From contig JAPTYO010000011.1 of assembly GCA_036873135.1 (NCBI GenBank), positions 19,726,747 to 19,790,746 of the forward strand: DNA of 64,000 bases, in the 5' to 3' direction. The position numbers and the translations under genes were made by a program. Positions 1 through 11,471 of this stretch are shown piece by piece. This DNA comes from Clarkia xantiana subsp. parviflora. Its lineage: Eukaryota > Streptophyta > Magnoliopsida > Myrtales > Onagraceae. Each line of letters begins with the position of its first letter. Position 1 is the stretch's first letter. The notes under the pieces are model-generated. The model was not told the origin of the DNA. It saw only the letters and a list, made by a program, of their open reading frames with translations, and searched no databases.

Positions 1-288
1 TCTGGTTTCGAGGGAAGGAAGCCTTTCAACTTCGACTATGTTCTGAACGAAATTTTCAGCGCTTATGAGGCCGCTCTCCGGGAAGGATGTATCATTTCCA
101 CCAGAGAAGCCGATGCTCAAGGCCGGAAATGCATACCACAAGTTCAGAGTGAAGAGGAGCTACTTCTTCATCGGAAACTCCTCGATCCCATGACCCCGAT
201 AGCCAATCCTCCAACGGCTGACCCTGTGGGGCCTTCTGCCCTAGACCTTGCGGACCCTGTTCCCGTTGATGCCGCTAACAAGGATTAG
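1..288 (+). pseudogene. Remnant of the retrotransposon's antisense extra ORF (PF04195-like)
   Basis: The first 33 codons (GRKPFNFDY, then ALREGC) match the start of the antisense ORF of element 3 (second exon, 42529-43337). The last codons, ending DPVPVDAANKD at a TAG (286-288), match that ORF's C-terminal tail. Nearly all the region between is missing, and a retained stretch around 150-200 is out of frame with its homologue. This is therefore an internally deleted, frame-damaged copy of the same gene, transcribed opposite to gag-pol. Function is unknown; in the intact arrangement it would be an accessory protein of the element. Confidence 0.75.
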
Positions 289-475
289 GCCTAACTGCTT
301 ATCGCTAGAATCTTTGTATTCTCCTCCTTTTGTAATCATCGGGCCTTAGAGCCCTATTAATATCAGACTTTCTTAGTTCCGATTCTTTCATTGCACTTCT
401 CCCAGTGGCTTTATTATACTTTCTCAAGTCGAAACCTCGATACTTAAGATATTCTCATACATCATTTAAGACGAT

Positions 476-1737
476 TTAATAACTTGCACCACTTAAGGTG
501 ACTTACCATCATGCACCACTTAAGGCGTCTTTTCAATACTCAGAATAAATCTAAGAATCACGCGCCACTTAAGACGGCTTAATCTCGTGCATCACTTAAG
601 ACGACTTAATCTCGCGCATCACTTAAGACAACTTTTCAACACTTAGAATAGATCTAAGAATCATGCATCACTTAAGACGACTTAATCCCGTGCATCACTT
701 AAGACGACTTAATCCCGTGCATCACTTAAGACGACTTTTCTCATGCATCACTTAAGACGACTTTGACAATACTTAGAGTAAATCTAAGACTCACGCATCA
801 CTTAAGAAGACTTTGACAATACTTAGAGTAAATCTAAGACTCACGCATCACTTAAGACGACTTAATATCGTGCACCACTTAAGGCGACTTTTCAACCTGC
901 GCCACTTAAGGCGACTTAATATCGTGCACCACTGAAGGCGACTTTACGTCGTGCACCACTTAAGGCAACTTCTCAACTTGTGCCACTTAAGGCGACTTAT
1001 CATCGTGCACCACTTAAGGCGACTTTTCAATACTTAGAATAAATCTAAAAAACATGCATCACTTAAGACGACTTAATCTCGTGCATCACTTAAGACGACT
1101 TTTAACAACACTTAGAGTAAATCTAAGAATCACGCATCACTTAAGACGACTTAATTCTTATGCACCACTCAAGGCGACTTGGTATCGTGCACCACCTAAG
1201 GCGACTTTTCAGTACTTAGAAATAAATCTAAGAATCGTGCACCACTTAAGGCGACTTTTCTCGTGCACCACTCAAGGCGACTTTTCTCGTGCACCACTTA
1301 AGGCGACTTTTCTCGTGCACCACTTAAGGCGACTTTTCTCGTGCACCACTTAAGGCGACTTTTCTCGTGCACCACTCAAGGCGACTTTTCTCGTGCACCA
1401 CTCAAGGCGGCTTTATATCGTGCGCTACCTAAGGCGACTTTCAGTACTTAGAAATAAATCTAAGAATCGCGCACCACTTAAGGCGACTTTTCTCGTGCAC
1501 CACTCAAGGCGACTTTTCTCGTGCACCACTTAAGGCGACTTTATAAAGCTTAGAGTAAATCTAAGAATAATTCTGATCGGAAGCAACCTCTTTATTTATT
1601 GATGGCACCAAATTGGCTTACATCGAATTAAACGATAAATAGCATACACCACTTAAGGCGATTTTACATCGGGCACCACTTAAGGCGACTTTCATTGGGC
1701 ACCACTTAAGGCGACTTTCATCAAGCATGGTGTTTCT
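476..1737. repeat. 26-bp minisatellite in the 3' untranslated region of element 1
   Basis: Units of about 26 bp built around GCACCACTTAAGGCGACTT run through the interval. They are most regular at about 1225-1420, where consecutive units are nearly identical. Every few units an imperfect hairpin is interposed: CTTAGA, a loop of 5-6 A/T-rich bases, then TCTAAG. Two variants (GCGACTT and GACGACTT) alternate in blocks, giving a higher-order pattern. The same repeat is at 40007-40540 in element 3 in the same relative place, after integrase. Expanding tandem repeats at this position are a known trait of Tat/Ogre elements. Confidence 0.9.
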
Positions 1738-2035
1738 TCAAGTGTTCGCCACTAAAAGAATGCTTCAATACTCTGCCATCGAGGTCTTCCAATTTGTACG
1801 CATTTGGAGCTGGCATCCCCACGACCTTATAAGGTCCTTCCCATTTTGGTGACATCTTGTTGATTCGATCCAAAAGGGTAAACTCGTTGCGACGCCAAAC
1901 CAGCTCCCCGACGAAGAACTGTCGGGACTTTACTCGCCGATTGTAGTACCTGGCCGTCGCCAAACGCATTTGAGCTTGGACTTCATCGGCTTCCTGCCTT
2001 TTCTCTTCGAGTAAGTCCAAGTCCAGACGTCTCAT
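1721..2035 (-). pseudogene. Integrase C-terminal end, element 1
   Basis: This 104-residue stretch is the last part of the Gypsy integrase, with the GELVWRRNEF and PKWEGPYKV block typical of the integrase C-terminal domain. It ends at a TGA after LKKHHA. It is out of frame with the upstream integrase part because of a frameshift in a run of C's near 2046-2052. No chromodomain is present, as expected for Tat elements. Confidence 0.85.
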
Positions 2036-2039
2036 TTCA

Positions 2040-3518
2040 TCATTCGTCGGGGGGCTCGTAATATCTCATCCGATGGGACGCCACAGCTACCTCCACGGGG
2101 GCGACAGCCTCCGTGCCATAAACGAGGCCAAACGGAGTCTCCCCCGTTGATCGTTTGGGTGTCGTTCTAACAGCCCAAAGCACGTTTTCCAGTTCGTTCA
2201 GCCATTTGCCCTTCAATGCATAGACCCTCTTCTTCAGGCCATCCATCACGATTTTGTTGGCTGATTCCACCTGACCGTTAGTCTGAGCATGGCGTACGGA
2301 AGCTTTCTGATGCTCGATGTTCAACTCCTCCAGATACTCCCTCACCTGAGAGCCGTTAAACGGTGGACCATTGTCGCTGATCACCACCTTAGGAATCCCG
2401 TATCTGGACACAATATGGGTCTGGAGGAACTTGACGATCTGGTTCCCCGTCGTTCTGGCCAGCGCCTTTGCCTCTATCCATTTCGAGAAATAATCGATAG
2501 CTACAAGTAAGTACTTACATTGACCTTGTGCTTGTGGAAGAGGTCCCACCAAGTCGATGCCCCATTGCGCGAAGGGCCAAGCGTTCTTGATGGATGTCAG
2601 ATTAGCGGCCGGAGCCACGATACTCGGGGCGTACCTCTGGCATGCATCACAGGATTGGACCAACGCCGTCGCTTCCTTGCTCATCGTAGGCCAATAATAG
2701 CCCAAGTTCAGCACTTTCCTCATAATGGATCGGGCCCCTTCATGACAAGCCGCGACCCCTTCATGCACCTCCTTCAAAATTCGATTTGTGTCGGGCTCTG
2801 CCACACACTTCAAGTACGGAGTCGAGAACCAACCCTTCTTGTATAGCTGATTGTCCAGCATCACGTAATTAGCCGCGATCCGACGTATCCTGTCGGCTGC
2901 TACTTTGTCATCGGGGACTGCCCCCGTAGTCAGGTACGCGACTATCGGGGTCATCCAAGTGGACTCCTCCTCCGTTCCCGTGTCAACGGCACACACCTGT
3001 GTCGGGTCGGTGGTCGACAAGATCAACTTATCCAAGAAGTGCACCTTCTGATCTTCTTCCGAGGGTGCCCCCAGGGAAAATTTGCTCAAGGCGTCTGCCT
3101 CTACGTTCTCCTCCCTCGGGATTGCCTCGATATCGAAGCTTTTAAAGCTCTCCTTCAGGGCTTGTACCTCGCGCAGGTACTTCTTCATTATCGGACTCCT
3201 CGCTTCGTATCGCCCTTGAACCTGGTTCACGATTAAGGCTGCGTCACACTTCACTCTCAAGTGGTCGACTCCAGTGCCTTTAGCAATTTTCAGGCCCATA
3301 ATAAGAGCCTCATATTCTGCTTCGTTGTTTGTGGCCTTGAATGTTAAAGCCAGGGCATATCGGAGCGGCTCACCTCCACCTGGTGGTATCAACAAAAAGC
3401 CTGCTCCTGATCCGTCTGAACTCGAGGAGCCATCCGTGTACATCTCCCAGGTATTTCCCTCGTTTGGCTGTTCTGATTGCTCTGCCCTCTCTGGGTGCTC
3501 TTCTGTCGGGACCTCCAT
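2040..3518 (-). pseudogene. Archaeal-type RNase H plus integrase, element 1
   Basis: Domains in order: the added RNase H (aRNH) with YTDGS, NNEAEYEAL, the KCDAAL aspartate and the final EADALSK aspartate; then the integrase zinc finger (H-x3-H ... C-x2-C: HEGVAACHE, CDACQ); then the integrase core with D (WGIDLVGPL), D (VISDNGPPF) and E (QTNGQVESANK). All catalytic residues are visible. A second, archaeal-like RNase H between the first RNase H and integrase is the known signature of the Tat lineage. The 492-codon stretch is open; its neighbours are broken by a stop on the gag side and a frameshift on the other. Confidence 0.92.
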
Positions 3519-3584
3519 GGTTGCCTCCTCTACAGGGCCCGCTTCTTCTAGATCGGGGGCTGTAGATTCTGCTATGAAATCCGC

Positions 3585-4181
3585 CTACGCCTGACCCTTA
3601 ATAGCCGTTCTCGGAGCAAAGTGTATGCGAAACTCACTAAGCTCTACTGCCCATTTCACTAATCTCCCCGGCGCATCCGGTCGATTCAGAAAATGCTTCA
3701 AAGGCTGGTTAGTCAGCACAGTAATCTCGTGTGCGTGGAAATAAGGCCTTAGCTTCCGAGCAGTTGTAATCAACGCAAAGAGATACTTCTCAACGGCGGG
3801 ATAATTTAATTCAGACTTGGCAAACGCCTTGCTTACATAATAGACGGGGACTTGATTACCCTTGACAACCTTCACTAGTACAGAGCTAATGGAAAATTCA
3901 GAAACAGCCAAGTAAAGATAGAGCGGCTCGCCTGGAACCGGTTTCGCCAACGGCGGGAGGGTGCGAAGGTGCTGCTTGAGTGCTTGGAATGCTTCTTCAC
4001 ACTTGTCGGTCCACTCAAACTTCTTGTTGGCCCTCAGGACTTCAAAAAATGGCATTGATCGGTCGCTAGCTTTGGACAGGAAGCGATTCATTGCAGCTAG
4101 TCGGCCGTTCAGCACTTGTACCTCCCGATGGTTTATCGGAGACTGCATCTCCTCAATCGCCCTCAGCTTCTCGGGATTCAC
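3585..4181 (-). pseudogene. Connection and first RNase H domain, element 1
   Basis: This encodes the RT connection and first RNase H domain. The usual first catalytic Asp segment (LYxDAS) reads LYLYLAVS, and the usual TDHxxL reads LTNQPL, so two aspartates are replaced. The same residues are found in element 3, so this is a family feature and not decay of one copy. It fits the established idea that Tat elements keep the old RNase H as an inactive tether next to the added active one. A TAG in place of a Leu codon near 3597 closes the frame. Confidence 0.85.
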
Positions 4182-5434
4182 CTCAAGACATCGTAGTGAT
4201 AGATGTCACTGTCTGCATAAAACGCCGTGTGAGGAGCGTCCCCCTTAGCCATCTTGATCTGGTTGTAGCCTGAATATGCATCCATGAAGCTCAACAGCTC
4301 ATGTCCCGATGTGGCATCCACCAGTTGGTCGATTCTCGGGAGCGGGTAACAATCCTTCGGGCAGGCTTTATTTAGGTCGCGGAAATCCACACACATCCAC
4401 CATTTCCCGTTAGTCTTCTTCACCAGCACTGGATTAGCGACCCAAGTCTTGAAACAGAGTTCTTTAATAAACCCAGCATCGAGCAACCTGCCCACCTCCT
4501 GCTGGATCGCGATCTTCTTGTCCGTGCCCATCGGACGCCTTTTCTGCGTGATAGGTTTGATCGCGGGATCTATCTTCAGCTCGTGTACGATCACATCGGG
4601 GCTGATTCCTGGCATATCGCTCGGGGACCAGGCAAACAGCTCCTTGAACTCCTTCAGCAACTCAATTAATTTTTGGGCCGTCTCCTCAGTCAGAGCAGAC
4701 CCGATTTTCACCTTCCTCTGAGGTCCGTCGATCTCAATTTCCTTTAGATCTTCTATGGGGGCGGGACGCCCAAACTCCTCTCTGGGATCTGTATCTGTCT
4801 TGAGGACAGTCATGGCCTCTCGCCTCCTCCTCCGGGTGGCGTTAACATAGCATTTTCGAGAAGCTACCTGGTCACCCTTGACTTCTCCGACTCCGTGGTC
4901 GGTTGGGAACTTCATCTTCTGGTGCACTGTCGAGGCAACTGCCATCAGGGGGTTGATAGTGGTTCTCCCGATAATCGCGTTGTAAGTCCCCGCGGAATCA
5001 ACTACCACGAACTCCACGTTCCTCCTTTCTGATTTCCACCCACTACCAAACTCCACTGGTAAGGTGATTACTCCTAGCGGGCAGGAGGTTGAACCAGAGA
5101 ACCCAACCATCGGGAAGTTTGCCTCCTTGAGATCTTTCTTCGTTTTTCCCATAGCCTCCAGCGCGTCCATAAATAGAATATCGGAGGAGCTTCCTCCATC
5201 GATCAGAATTCGCTTCATCTCGTACCCATCTACATCCAAGGTTACCACCAAGGCATCATCGTGCGGAGTTTCCACTCCTATGAGATCCTCCGATGAAATG
5301 GAGATCACCATTTCTTCCTTCAGGGTCCAGGATCGGGACCTCTTACCCAGTACCACCGCCGTAGGGATTCTAGAGGCATAAACCTCTCGAGAGGATGAAG
5401 TATCACCTCCAGCAGCAAACCCTCCGTGAATCAC
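4178..5434 (-). pseudogene. Protease and truncated reverse transcriptase, element 1
   Basis: The 418-codon stretch contains the aspartic protease (LIDGGSSSD) and the RT palm start (VDFRDLNKACPKDC, FMDAYSGYNQ, FYADSDIYHYDV). Just after YHYDV the sequence jumps to the segment before NPEKLRAIEE. By comparison with element 3 (37283-37541) 259 bp are missing, including the YVDD catalytic motif. The loss is not a multiple of three, so the frame also shifts. This copy cannot make active RT. Confidence 0.9.
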
Positions 5435-5515
5435 ATTGATAGTGCCTCGTCTCTCCTTACGAGCACCGGATGACTCTGGGTCGGTTCTCTTCTTCTTTGG
5501 GGACCGATCGCGGGA

Positions 5516-7066
5516 TCAGGAACGGGACCGCGATCGGGACCGAGAGCGGGATCGACACTGCTTATCCCCGACGAACTCCTTGAGCTTTCCCTTCTGGATC
5601 AGCTTTTCGATTTCCTTCTTCAGCTCTCGACAATGATTGGTGTCGTGGCCATTCGCGCGATGGAATCGACAGTAGCGGTCGGTGCGGGATCCCAAAAACT
5701 CTCCTTCCTTCTTCGGGGGGTATCTAGAGATACCTTGTCGTTCCATGACCGTTAGTACCTCCGCCATGGAGCAGTTGAGAGGAATGTCGAGATCCTCCCG
5801 CTTGTCCTTCCTTAAAGGACGCCTATCATCCTTCCGACCAGAGCGTCCTCGATCTCGACTGCCCTCGGGTTTGCCCTTTGACTTACGATCGTCGAAAGGT
5901 TTAACCGACTGCTTCCCCTTATTCGACTTCGGGGGCTCCAGCTCTCCAGCGGCTATCTTTGACTCCTGGACATTGATTTGCCGCTTCACCCTCTTCTGTA
6001 GTGCCTCCATATTCCACACGGCTTTCTCGGCCACGCTGTGCATGTCGGAACCGTAGGGGGCCGTTAGGTTCCGAATGAATGTACGGATGGTTTCACCCTC
6101 CGAGATTTCCTCATCAATCTCCGCCACACTGGCAGTGTACCGCTGGTAATAGTGTGCCAGCGATTCGTCGGGCCTCTATACTACCTGGGTCAGGGACCTC
6201 ACGCTCTTCAGCAAACGCCTACGACCCTGGTACTGCTGAATGAACCGGTCGTGCATATCTGCCCAGCAAGTGATGCAGCCTGGGGGCAGACTAAAGAACC
6301 AGGTCAGAGCTCTTTCCCCAAGTGTGTTCGGGAACAGCGTACACACTATATCTTCATTCGGGGCTCTTCCCAGACACGTCATGAGGTGCTTCTGGACATG
6401 ACGAACCAGATCTCCTTCGCCATCGTATTCCTTTATCTTGGGGATACCCAGCCCTGGCGGGGCTAGGGTGTCTATGAGTCGAGGAACAAAGGGATGAGTA
6501 GATCGATCCCTCAGCTCCGACACCAGCGGCTTCTGCTCTCCCATGCAGATGTTCACGATCTTTACCACCTGATCGGGGGTGACGGGACCATTCAGGGGAA
6601 TGGTCCTGTGCTGTACTGGTCCTGGCCCATCAACCACGAATCTCTCTAGCTAAATAGACACCCTACTCCTGTCCTGGCCTCGGGGCGGAACCTCCTGTAC
6701 GTTCCGAACCTCTGTTGGTGGGGGCGCTTCTTCTAACGGGGGCATCTCCTCCTGCCTCCTCGCAGCCTCTCTCCGATCCAAGAGAGCTTCCACAGCTGCC
6801 AAAAACATAGGCATGGCTTCTGCCACAGCTCTGGTCAGGTCCGTAGCTGGGGGAGCCTCATGCTCCCTGTTGCCCTGGTGCTGAGCGAAAATTTCTTCGG
6901 GACCTTCATTATGCCCCCCTGTCTGGGAGAGCTCGGCGGCGGGATGATTCTGGTTTTCCTCCTGCTATGGTAGTGAATTCAAAGTTGTTGCAGCGGGGTG
7001 ACGGGAACCACCAGATTGCCCCTGTCTTCTTTGCTTGCCTGCCGCCATTGAACGAGTAGAAGGCAT
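5516..7066 (-). pseudogene. Gag with zinc knuckle and RS tract, element 1
   Basis: The likely start is the ATG at 7066 (MPSTRSMAAGK), 16 bases past the PBS, as in elements 2 and 3. The capsid part holds LNGPVTPDQVVK and RALTWFFSLPPGC; a knuckle of the form C-x2-H-x4-H-x4-C follows (CRFHRANGHDTNHC), then an Arg-Ser dipeptide run. In-frame stops occur near 6965, 6651 and 6180 (a CAG to TAG change), and the frame closes at 5516 by CGA to TGA inside the RS run. The element is therefore coding-dead in gag as well as in RT. Confidence 0.88.
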
Positions 7067-7081
7067 GTCAGCTTTTTGTTT

Positions 7082-7102
7082 GATTCCCACAGACGGCGCC
7101 AA
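7082..7102 (-). other. Primer-binding site, element 1
   Basis: Next to the LTR, read on the minus strand, stands TTGGCGCCGTCTGTGGGAA. The first nine to ten bases (TGGCGCCGT) fit the 3' end of a tRNA ending in ACGGCGCCA, such as plant tRNA-Asp. The match weakens after that, so the primer identity is inferred. Confidence 0.75.
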
Positions 7103-7796
7103 TGTTGGATCACGGTGGAACTCCGGTAGGGTCTTTGACGGCGATCCTAGCTCCTTCGCTCCACGCAATCCTGCAAGAGGGGATAGACCGGGCGGTGACC
7201 CAGAATCCCTCTCCGATGCTTAAATGAGTACTTCGTCCGGACTGGCAAGAAATAATCTCAAGTAATGTATTTCAACGTAAGTGATCTGAGGTGACCTCTT
7301 GCCCTTTTATAGGCGAAGAGATACCTCAGTTACCTGGTGAACCGTTGGGGGTGGTTAGCCCGTATCCCGCGTATCTCGGGTGTGATCTCGCTTATCTCGG
7401 CCACGCCCCGCGTATCTCGGCCACGCTTCGTGTATCTTAACCACGTTCCGCGTATCTCGGCCACGCCCCGCGTATTCCGGCCTTATCCTCTGATAGCGAG
7501 TCCCGATTAACGTCGGGGACTCCAGAGTTATCTCGTTGTGTCACCGCTCGGGGCCCCTCGTCATCGTGACAGGGCCTATTGTTCTCTGGTATTCGTCATC
7601 GGGGCCTACTCAGAGGCATCTCGTCGGGAGCGTTCAACTCGCTTGTCAGGTCCGACTCTGTCGGGACCTCTCATCCTCGGGCTCCCTTCGTCGGGATCCT
7701 TTGTTTGGGCCATCTTGGCCTTCGTTTAGGGCCCACTGGGCCTATTTGCCGTTTCCTCACCGTTAAAGGGCCTAACGGCTGTAGTCGAACCCATCA
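7103..7796 (-). repeat. 5' LTR of element 1
   Basis: On the minus strand it begins TGATGGGTTCG at 7796 and ends CCAACA at 7103, 694 bp. U3 carries a minisatellite of about 21 bp (CGCGTATCTCGGCCACG type) at about 7345-7490. A TATA box (TATAAAAG) lies at 7304-7311, and the conserved TTAAGCATCGGAGAGG block of U5 at about 7205-7223. The edges were set by alignment with the two LTRs of element 3, which have a proven target duplication. Confidence 0.93.
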
Positions 7797-10753
7797 TAAG
7801 CCTCCAACGTTTTCCCCAGCATGTCTCCGAACAGCTTGTTCACCATCCTTTGATAGGTTTCCCCGGCATTGATCAATCCAAAGGGCATGACATCGTAATG
7901 ATAGATGTCACTATCAGCATAAAAAGCAGTGTGGGGGGCATCTTCCTTAGCCATCTTGATCTGATTATAGCCCGAGTAAGCATCCATGAAGCTCAACAAT
8001 TCATGTCCCGACGTAGCATCCACCAACTGGTCGATCCTCGGAAGCGGGTAACAATCCTTCGGGCAAGCCTTGTTCAAGTCGCGGAAATCAACACTCATCC
8101 GCCATTTCCCATTTTTATTCTTCACCAGGACCGGGTTGGCGACCCAAGTCTGGAATCGGAGCTCCTTGATAAATCCAGCATCGAGCAACCTGCCCACCTC
8201 CTGCTGGATCGCGATTCTCTTGTCCGCGCCCATCGGACGTCTCTTCTGCGCAATAGGCTTGATCGCGGGATCAATCTTTAACTCGTGCTCAATCACATCG
8301 GGGCTGATTCCTGGCATGTCACTCGGGGACCAGGCAAACAGCTCCTTGAACTCCTTCAACAGCTCAATCAATTCTCGGGCCCTCTAGTCGGACAGGGAGG
8401 ACCCGATTTTCACCTTCCTCTGAGGTCCCTTAATCTCGACCTCCTTCAAATCCTCCATAGGGGTGGGACGCCCAAACTCCTCTCTGGGATCAGCATCGGT
8501 CTGGAGGATAGTCATAGCCTCCCGTCTTTTCCTTCGGGTGGCATTAACATAGCACTTCCTGGTAGCTATCTGGTCGCCCTTGACCTCCCCGACTCCGTGG
8601 TCAGTCGGGAACTTCATCTTCTGGTGAACAGTCGAGGCAACTGCCATCAGGGGTTTGATGGTGGTTCTCCCAATAATCGCATTATAAGTCCCTGCGGACT
8701 CAACCACCACGAAGTCCACATTCCTCCTCTCCGCTTTCCACCCGCTACCAAACTCCACTGGTAAGGTGATCATTCCCAGCGGATAAGAGGTAAAACCAGA
8801 GAACCCGACCATCGGGAAGTTCACCTCCTTCAAGTCCTTCTTTGTTTTCCCCATGGCCTCCAAAGCATCCATAAACAAAATATCGGAAGAGCTCCCTCCG
8901 TCGATCAAAATTTGCTTCATTTCGTATCCATCCACGTCTAGGGTCACGACCAAAGCGTCATCATGTGGAGTCTCCACTCCTATCAGGTCCTCCGCTGAAA
9001 AGGAAATCACCATCTCTTCCTTCGTGGTCCAGGATCGGGTCCTCTTTCCCAACACCACAGCAGCAGAAATTCTAGAGGCATAGACCTCCCGAGAGGCTGT
9101 GGTGTCACCTCCTGCGGCAAATCCTCTGTGAATCACATTGATGGTGCCCCGCTTCTCCTTACGGGCACCAAAAGACTCTGGCTCCGATTTCTTTTTCTTC
9201 GGGGACCGATCGCGGGATTGGGAACGGGACCGCGATCGAGATCGGGAGCGGGAACAGCACTGCCTCTCAGCCACAAACTCCTTAAGCTTCCCCTTCTGGA
9301 TCAGCTTTTCAATCTCCTTCTTCAACTCCCGACAATGGTTAGTGTCGTGACCGCTGGCGCGGTGGAACCGACAGTAACGGTCGGTGCGGGATCCCAAAAA
9401 CTCTCCTTCCTTCTTCGGAGGGTACCTGGAGATACCTTGTCGATCCATCACCATTAACACCTCCGCCATGGAGCTGTTGAGAGGAATGTGATAGTCCTCC
9501 CGCTTGTCCTTCCTCGGGGGTCGTCTGTCCTCCCTTCGATCAGAACGACCTCGACTCCGACTACCTTTGGATTTATCCTTCCGCTTATGGTCGTCCAATG
9601 GCTTGAGCGACTGCTTCCCTTTATTGGACTTCGGAGGATCAAGCTCTCCAGCAGCTATCTTCGACTCCTGCACATCGATTTGCTGCTTCACCCTCTTTTG
9701 CAGTGCTTCCATGTTCTACGCAGCCTTTTCAGCCACGCTGTGCATCAGGTCGGAACCATAGGGGGCTGTCAGGTTCCGAAGGAAGGTGCGGATAGTCTCT
9801 CCCTCCGATATCTCCTCATCGATCTCGGCCACACTGGCAGTGTACCGCTGGTAATAATGTGCCAACGATTCGTCGGGCCTCTGCACAACCTGCGCGAGGG
9901 ACCTCACGCTCTTCAAGAGGCGTCGTCGACCCTGGTACTGCTGAATAAAACGGTCGTGCATATCGGCCCAGCTTGAGATGCATCCTGGGGGCAGGCTGAA
10001 GAACCATGTCAGGGCCCTTTCCCCGAGTGTACCTGGGAACAGCACACACACAATATCGTCATTCGGGGCCCTGCCTAGACAGGCCATGAGGTGCTTCTAG
10101 ACGTGGCGAACTGGATCTCCTTCGCCATCATACTCCTTAATCGTAGGGATCCCCAGCCCTAGCGAGGCGATGATGTCTATCAGTCGGGGAACAAAGGGAT
10201 GAGTGGATCGATCCCTCAATTCCGACATCATCGGCTTCTGGTCCCCCATGCAAATGTTCACGATCTTCACCATCTGGTCGGGGGTGATGGGACCATTAAG
10301 GGGAATGGTCCTGTGCTGCACCGGTCCTGGCCCATCAATCACAAATCGCTCCGACTGAGCGGGCTCCTTGCCCTTGTCCTGGTTTCTGGGTTGGGCCTCC
10401 TGTACATTCTGAACCTCTCGTGGCGGAGGCACCTCCTCCTGCCTCTTGGCAGCCTCCCTTCGCTCTAGGAGAGCCTCCATGGCCTCTAGGAACATCGGCA
10501 TGGTATCCGCCACGGCCTTTGCCAGATCCGCGTTTGGAGGAGCATCGGGGGCATCCTCCTCCCTATTCTCTTGGTGTCTTGCCGTATCCTCAGGAACTTC
10601 GTTGTGCCCCCCTGTTCGGGAAACCTCAGCAGGGAGATTTTGGTCCTCAGCGCGCTCCGGTGGCAAATTCAGAATTCCGGCAGGATGACGGGAACCACCA
10701 GATTGTCCGTGCTTTCTCTGCTTGCCAGCCGCCATTGAACGAGTAGAGGTCAT
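7797..10753 (-). pseudogene. Gag, protease and partial RT, element 2
   Basis: The start is the ATG at 10753 (MTSTRSMAAGK). Gag, the C-x2-H-x4-H-x4-C knuckle (CRFHRASGHDTNHC), an RS run (about 9205-9262), protease (LIDGGSSSD) and RT up to the codons just before YVDD can be followed in one frame. That frame is interrupted by three TAG codons: near 10096 (Gln position), near 9714 (Trp position) and at 8384-8386 between protease and RT. Apart from these nonsense changes the frame is intact, so it is a recently inactivated copy. Confidence 0.88.
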
Positions 10754-10769
10754 TGTTGCTTTTCGTTGC

Positions 10770-10790
10770 GATTCCCACAGACGGCGCCAA
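10770..10790 (-). other. Primer-binding site, element 2
   Basis: TTGGCGCCGTCTGTGGGAA on the minus strand, directly inside the LTR edge and identical to the site of element 1. Confidence 0.75.
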
Positions 10791-11471
10791 TGTTGGATCA
10801 CGGTTGGAACTCCGGTACGGTCTTGACGGCGATCCGAAATCCTTCGCTCCACGCAATCCTGCAAGAGGGGAATAGACCGGGCGGTGACCCAGAATCCCTC
10901 TCCGATGCTTAAATGAGTATCTCAATTATCTCAATAAACTGGCAAAGAGCTACCTCAGTTACCTGGTGAACCGCTAGGGCGGTTAGCCCACGTTCCGCTT
11001 ATCTCGGCCACGATCCCGCCTATCTCGGCCATGATCTCGCCTATCTCGGCCACGCTCCGCGTATCTCGGCCACGATCCCGCCTATCTCGGCCATGATCTC
11101 GTCTATCTCGGCCACGCTCCGCGTATCTCGGCCTCAACCTCTGATAGCAAGTCCCGACCAGTATCGGGGATTCCAGAGTTATCTCGTTGTGTCACCGCTC
11201 GGGGCCCCTCGTCATCGTGACAGGGCCAACATTCTAAGGGATTCATCATCGGGGCCTACTTAAAGGCATCTCATCGGGGTCTACTTAAAGGCATCTCATC
11301 GGGAGCGTCCAGGTCGCATATCGGGGCCGACCTTGTCGGGACCCTTCACCATCGGAACTCCTCTCATCGGGACCCTCCGCATTGGTCTTCCTGACCTCTT
11401 CTTAGGGCCAGTGGGCCTATTCACCGTTTACTCATCGTTAAAGGGCCTAACGGCCATAGCGAAACCCATCA
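10791..11471 (-). repeat. 5' LTR of element 2
   Basis: On the minus strand it begins TGATGGGTTTCGC at 11471 and ends CCAACA at 10791, 681 bp. U3 has the same 20-mer type minisatellite (about 10985-11135), with a different number and order of units than elements 1 and 3. The U5 block TTAAGCATCGGAGAGG lies at about 10894-10912. The TATA stretch seen in elements 1 and 3 is missing: some 60 bp between the minisatellite and the U5 block are gone. Confidence 0.9.

Larger units (their letters stand above)
1..7796 (-). mobile_element. Ty3/gypsy Tat-lineage retrotransposon, element 1 (left end outside window)
   Basis: Read on the minus strand from right to left this is LTR (7103-7796), PBS, gag, protease, RT, two RNase H domains, integrase, a minisatellite and an oppositely oriented extra ORF, the same order as the complete element 3 at 33654-44708. 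The 3' LTR must lie left of base 1. The element is inserted in the RT of element 2: the reading of element 2 breaks at 7797, right after the LTR edge, in the codons before its YVDD motif. The right-hand target duplication would be TAAGC (7797-7801); its partner is not visible. Coding is broken by several stops, a frameshift and a 259-bp RT deletion. Confidence 0.93.
7797..11471 (-). mobile_element. Ty3/gypsy Tat-lineage retrotransposon, element 2 (split by element 1)
   Basis: This is the 5' part of a second copy of the element 1/3 family: LTR 10791-11471, PBS, gag, protease and the first half of RT. It ends at 7797, where element 1 is inserted; its RNase H, integrase and 3' LTR should continue left of the window beyond element 1. 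It is itself inserted in the gag of element A: the coding of A resumes in frame exactly at 11472. The expected target duplication is GCAGA (11472-11476), with the partner out of view. Confidence 0.9.

Noticed and set aside
1054..1353. 99-codon ORF with repeated HHLRRL peptides
   Set aside because: Produced by the 26-bp minisatellite; not kept in element 3 and with no outside similarity.
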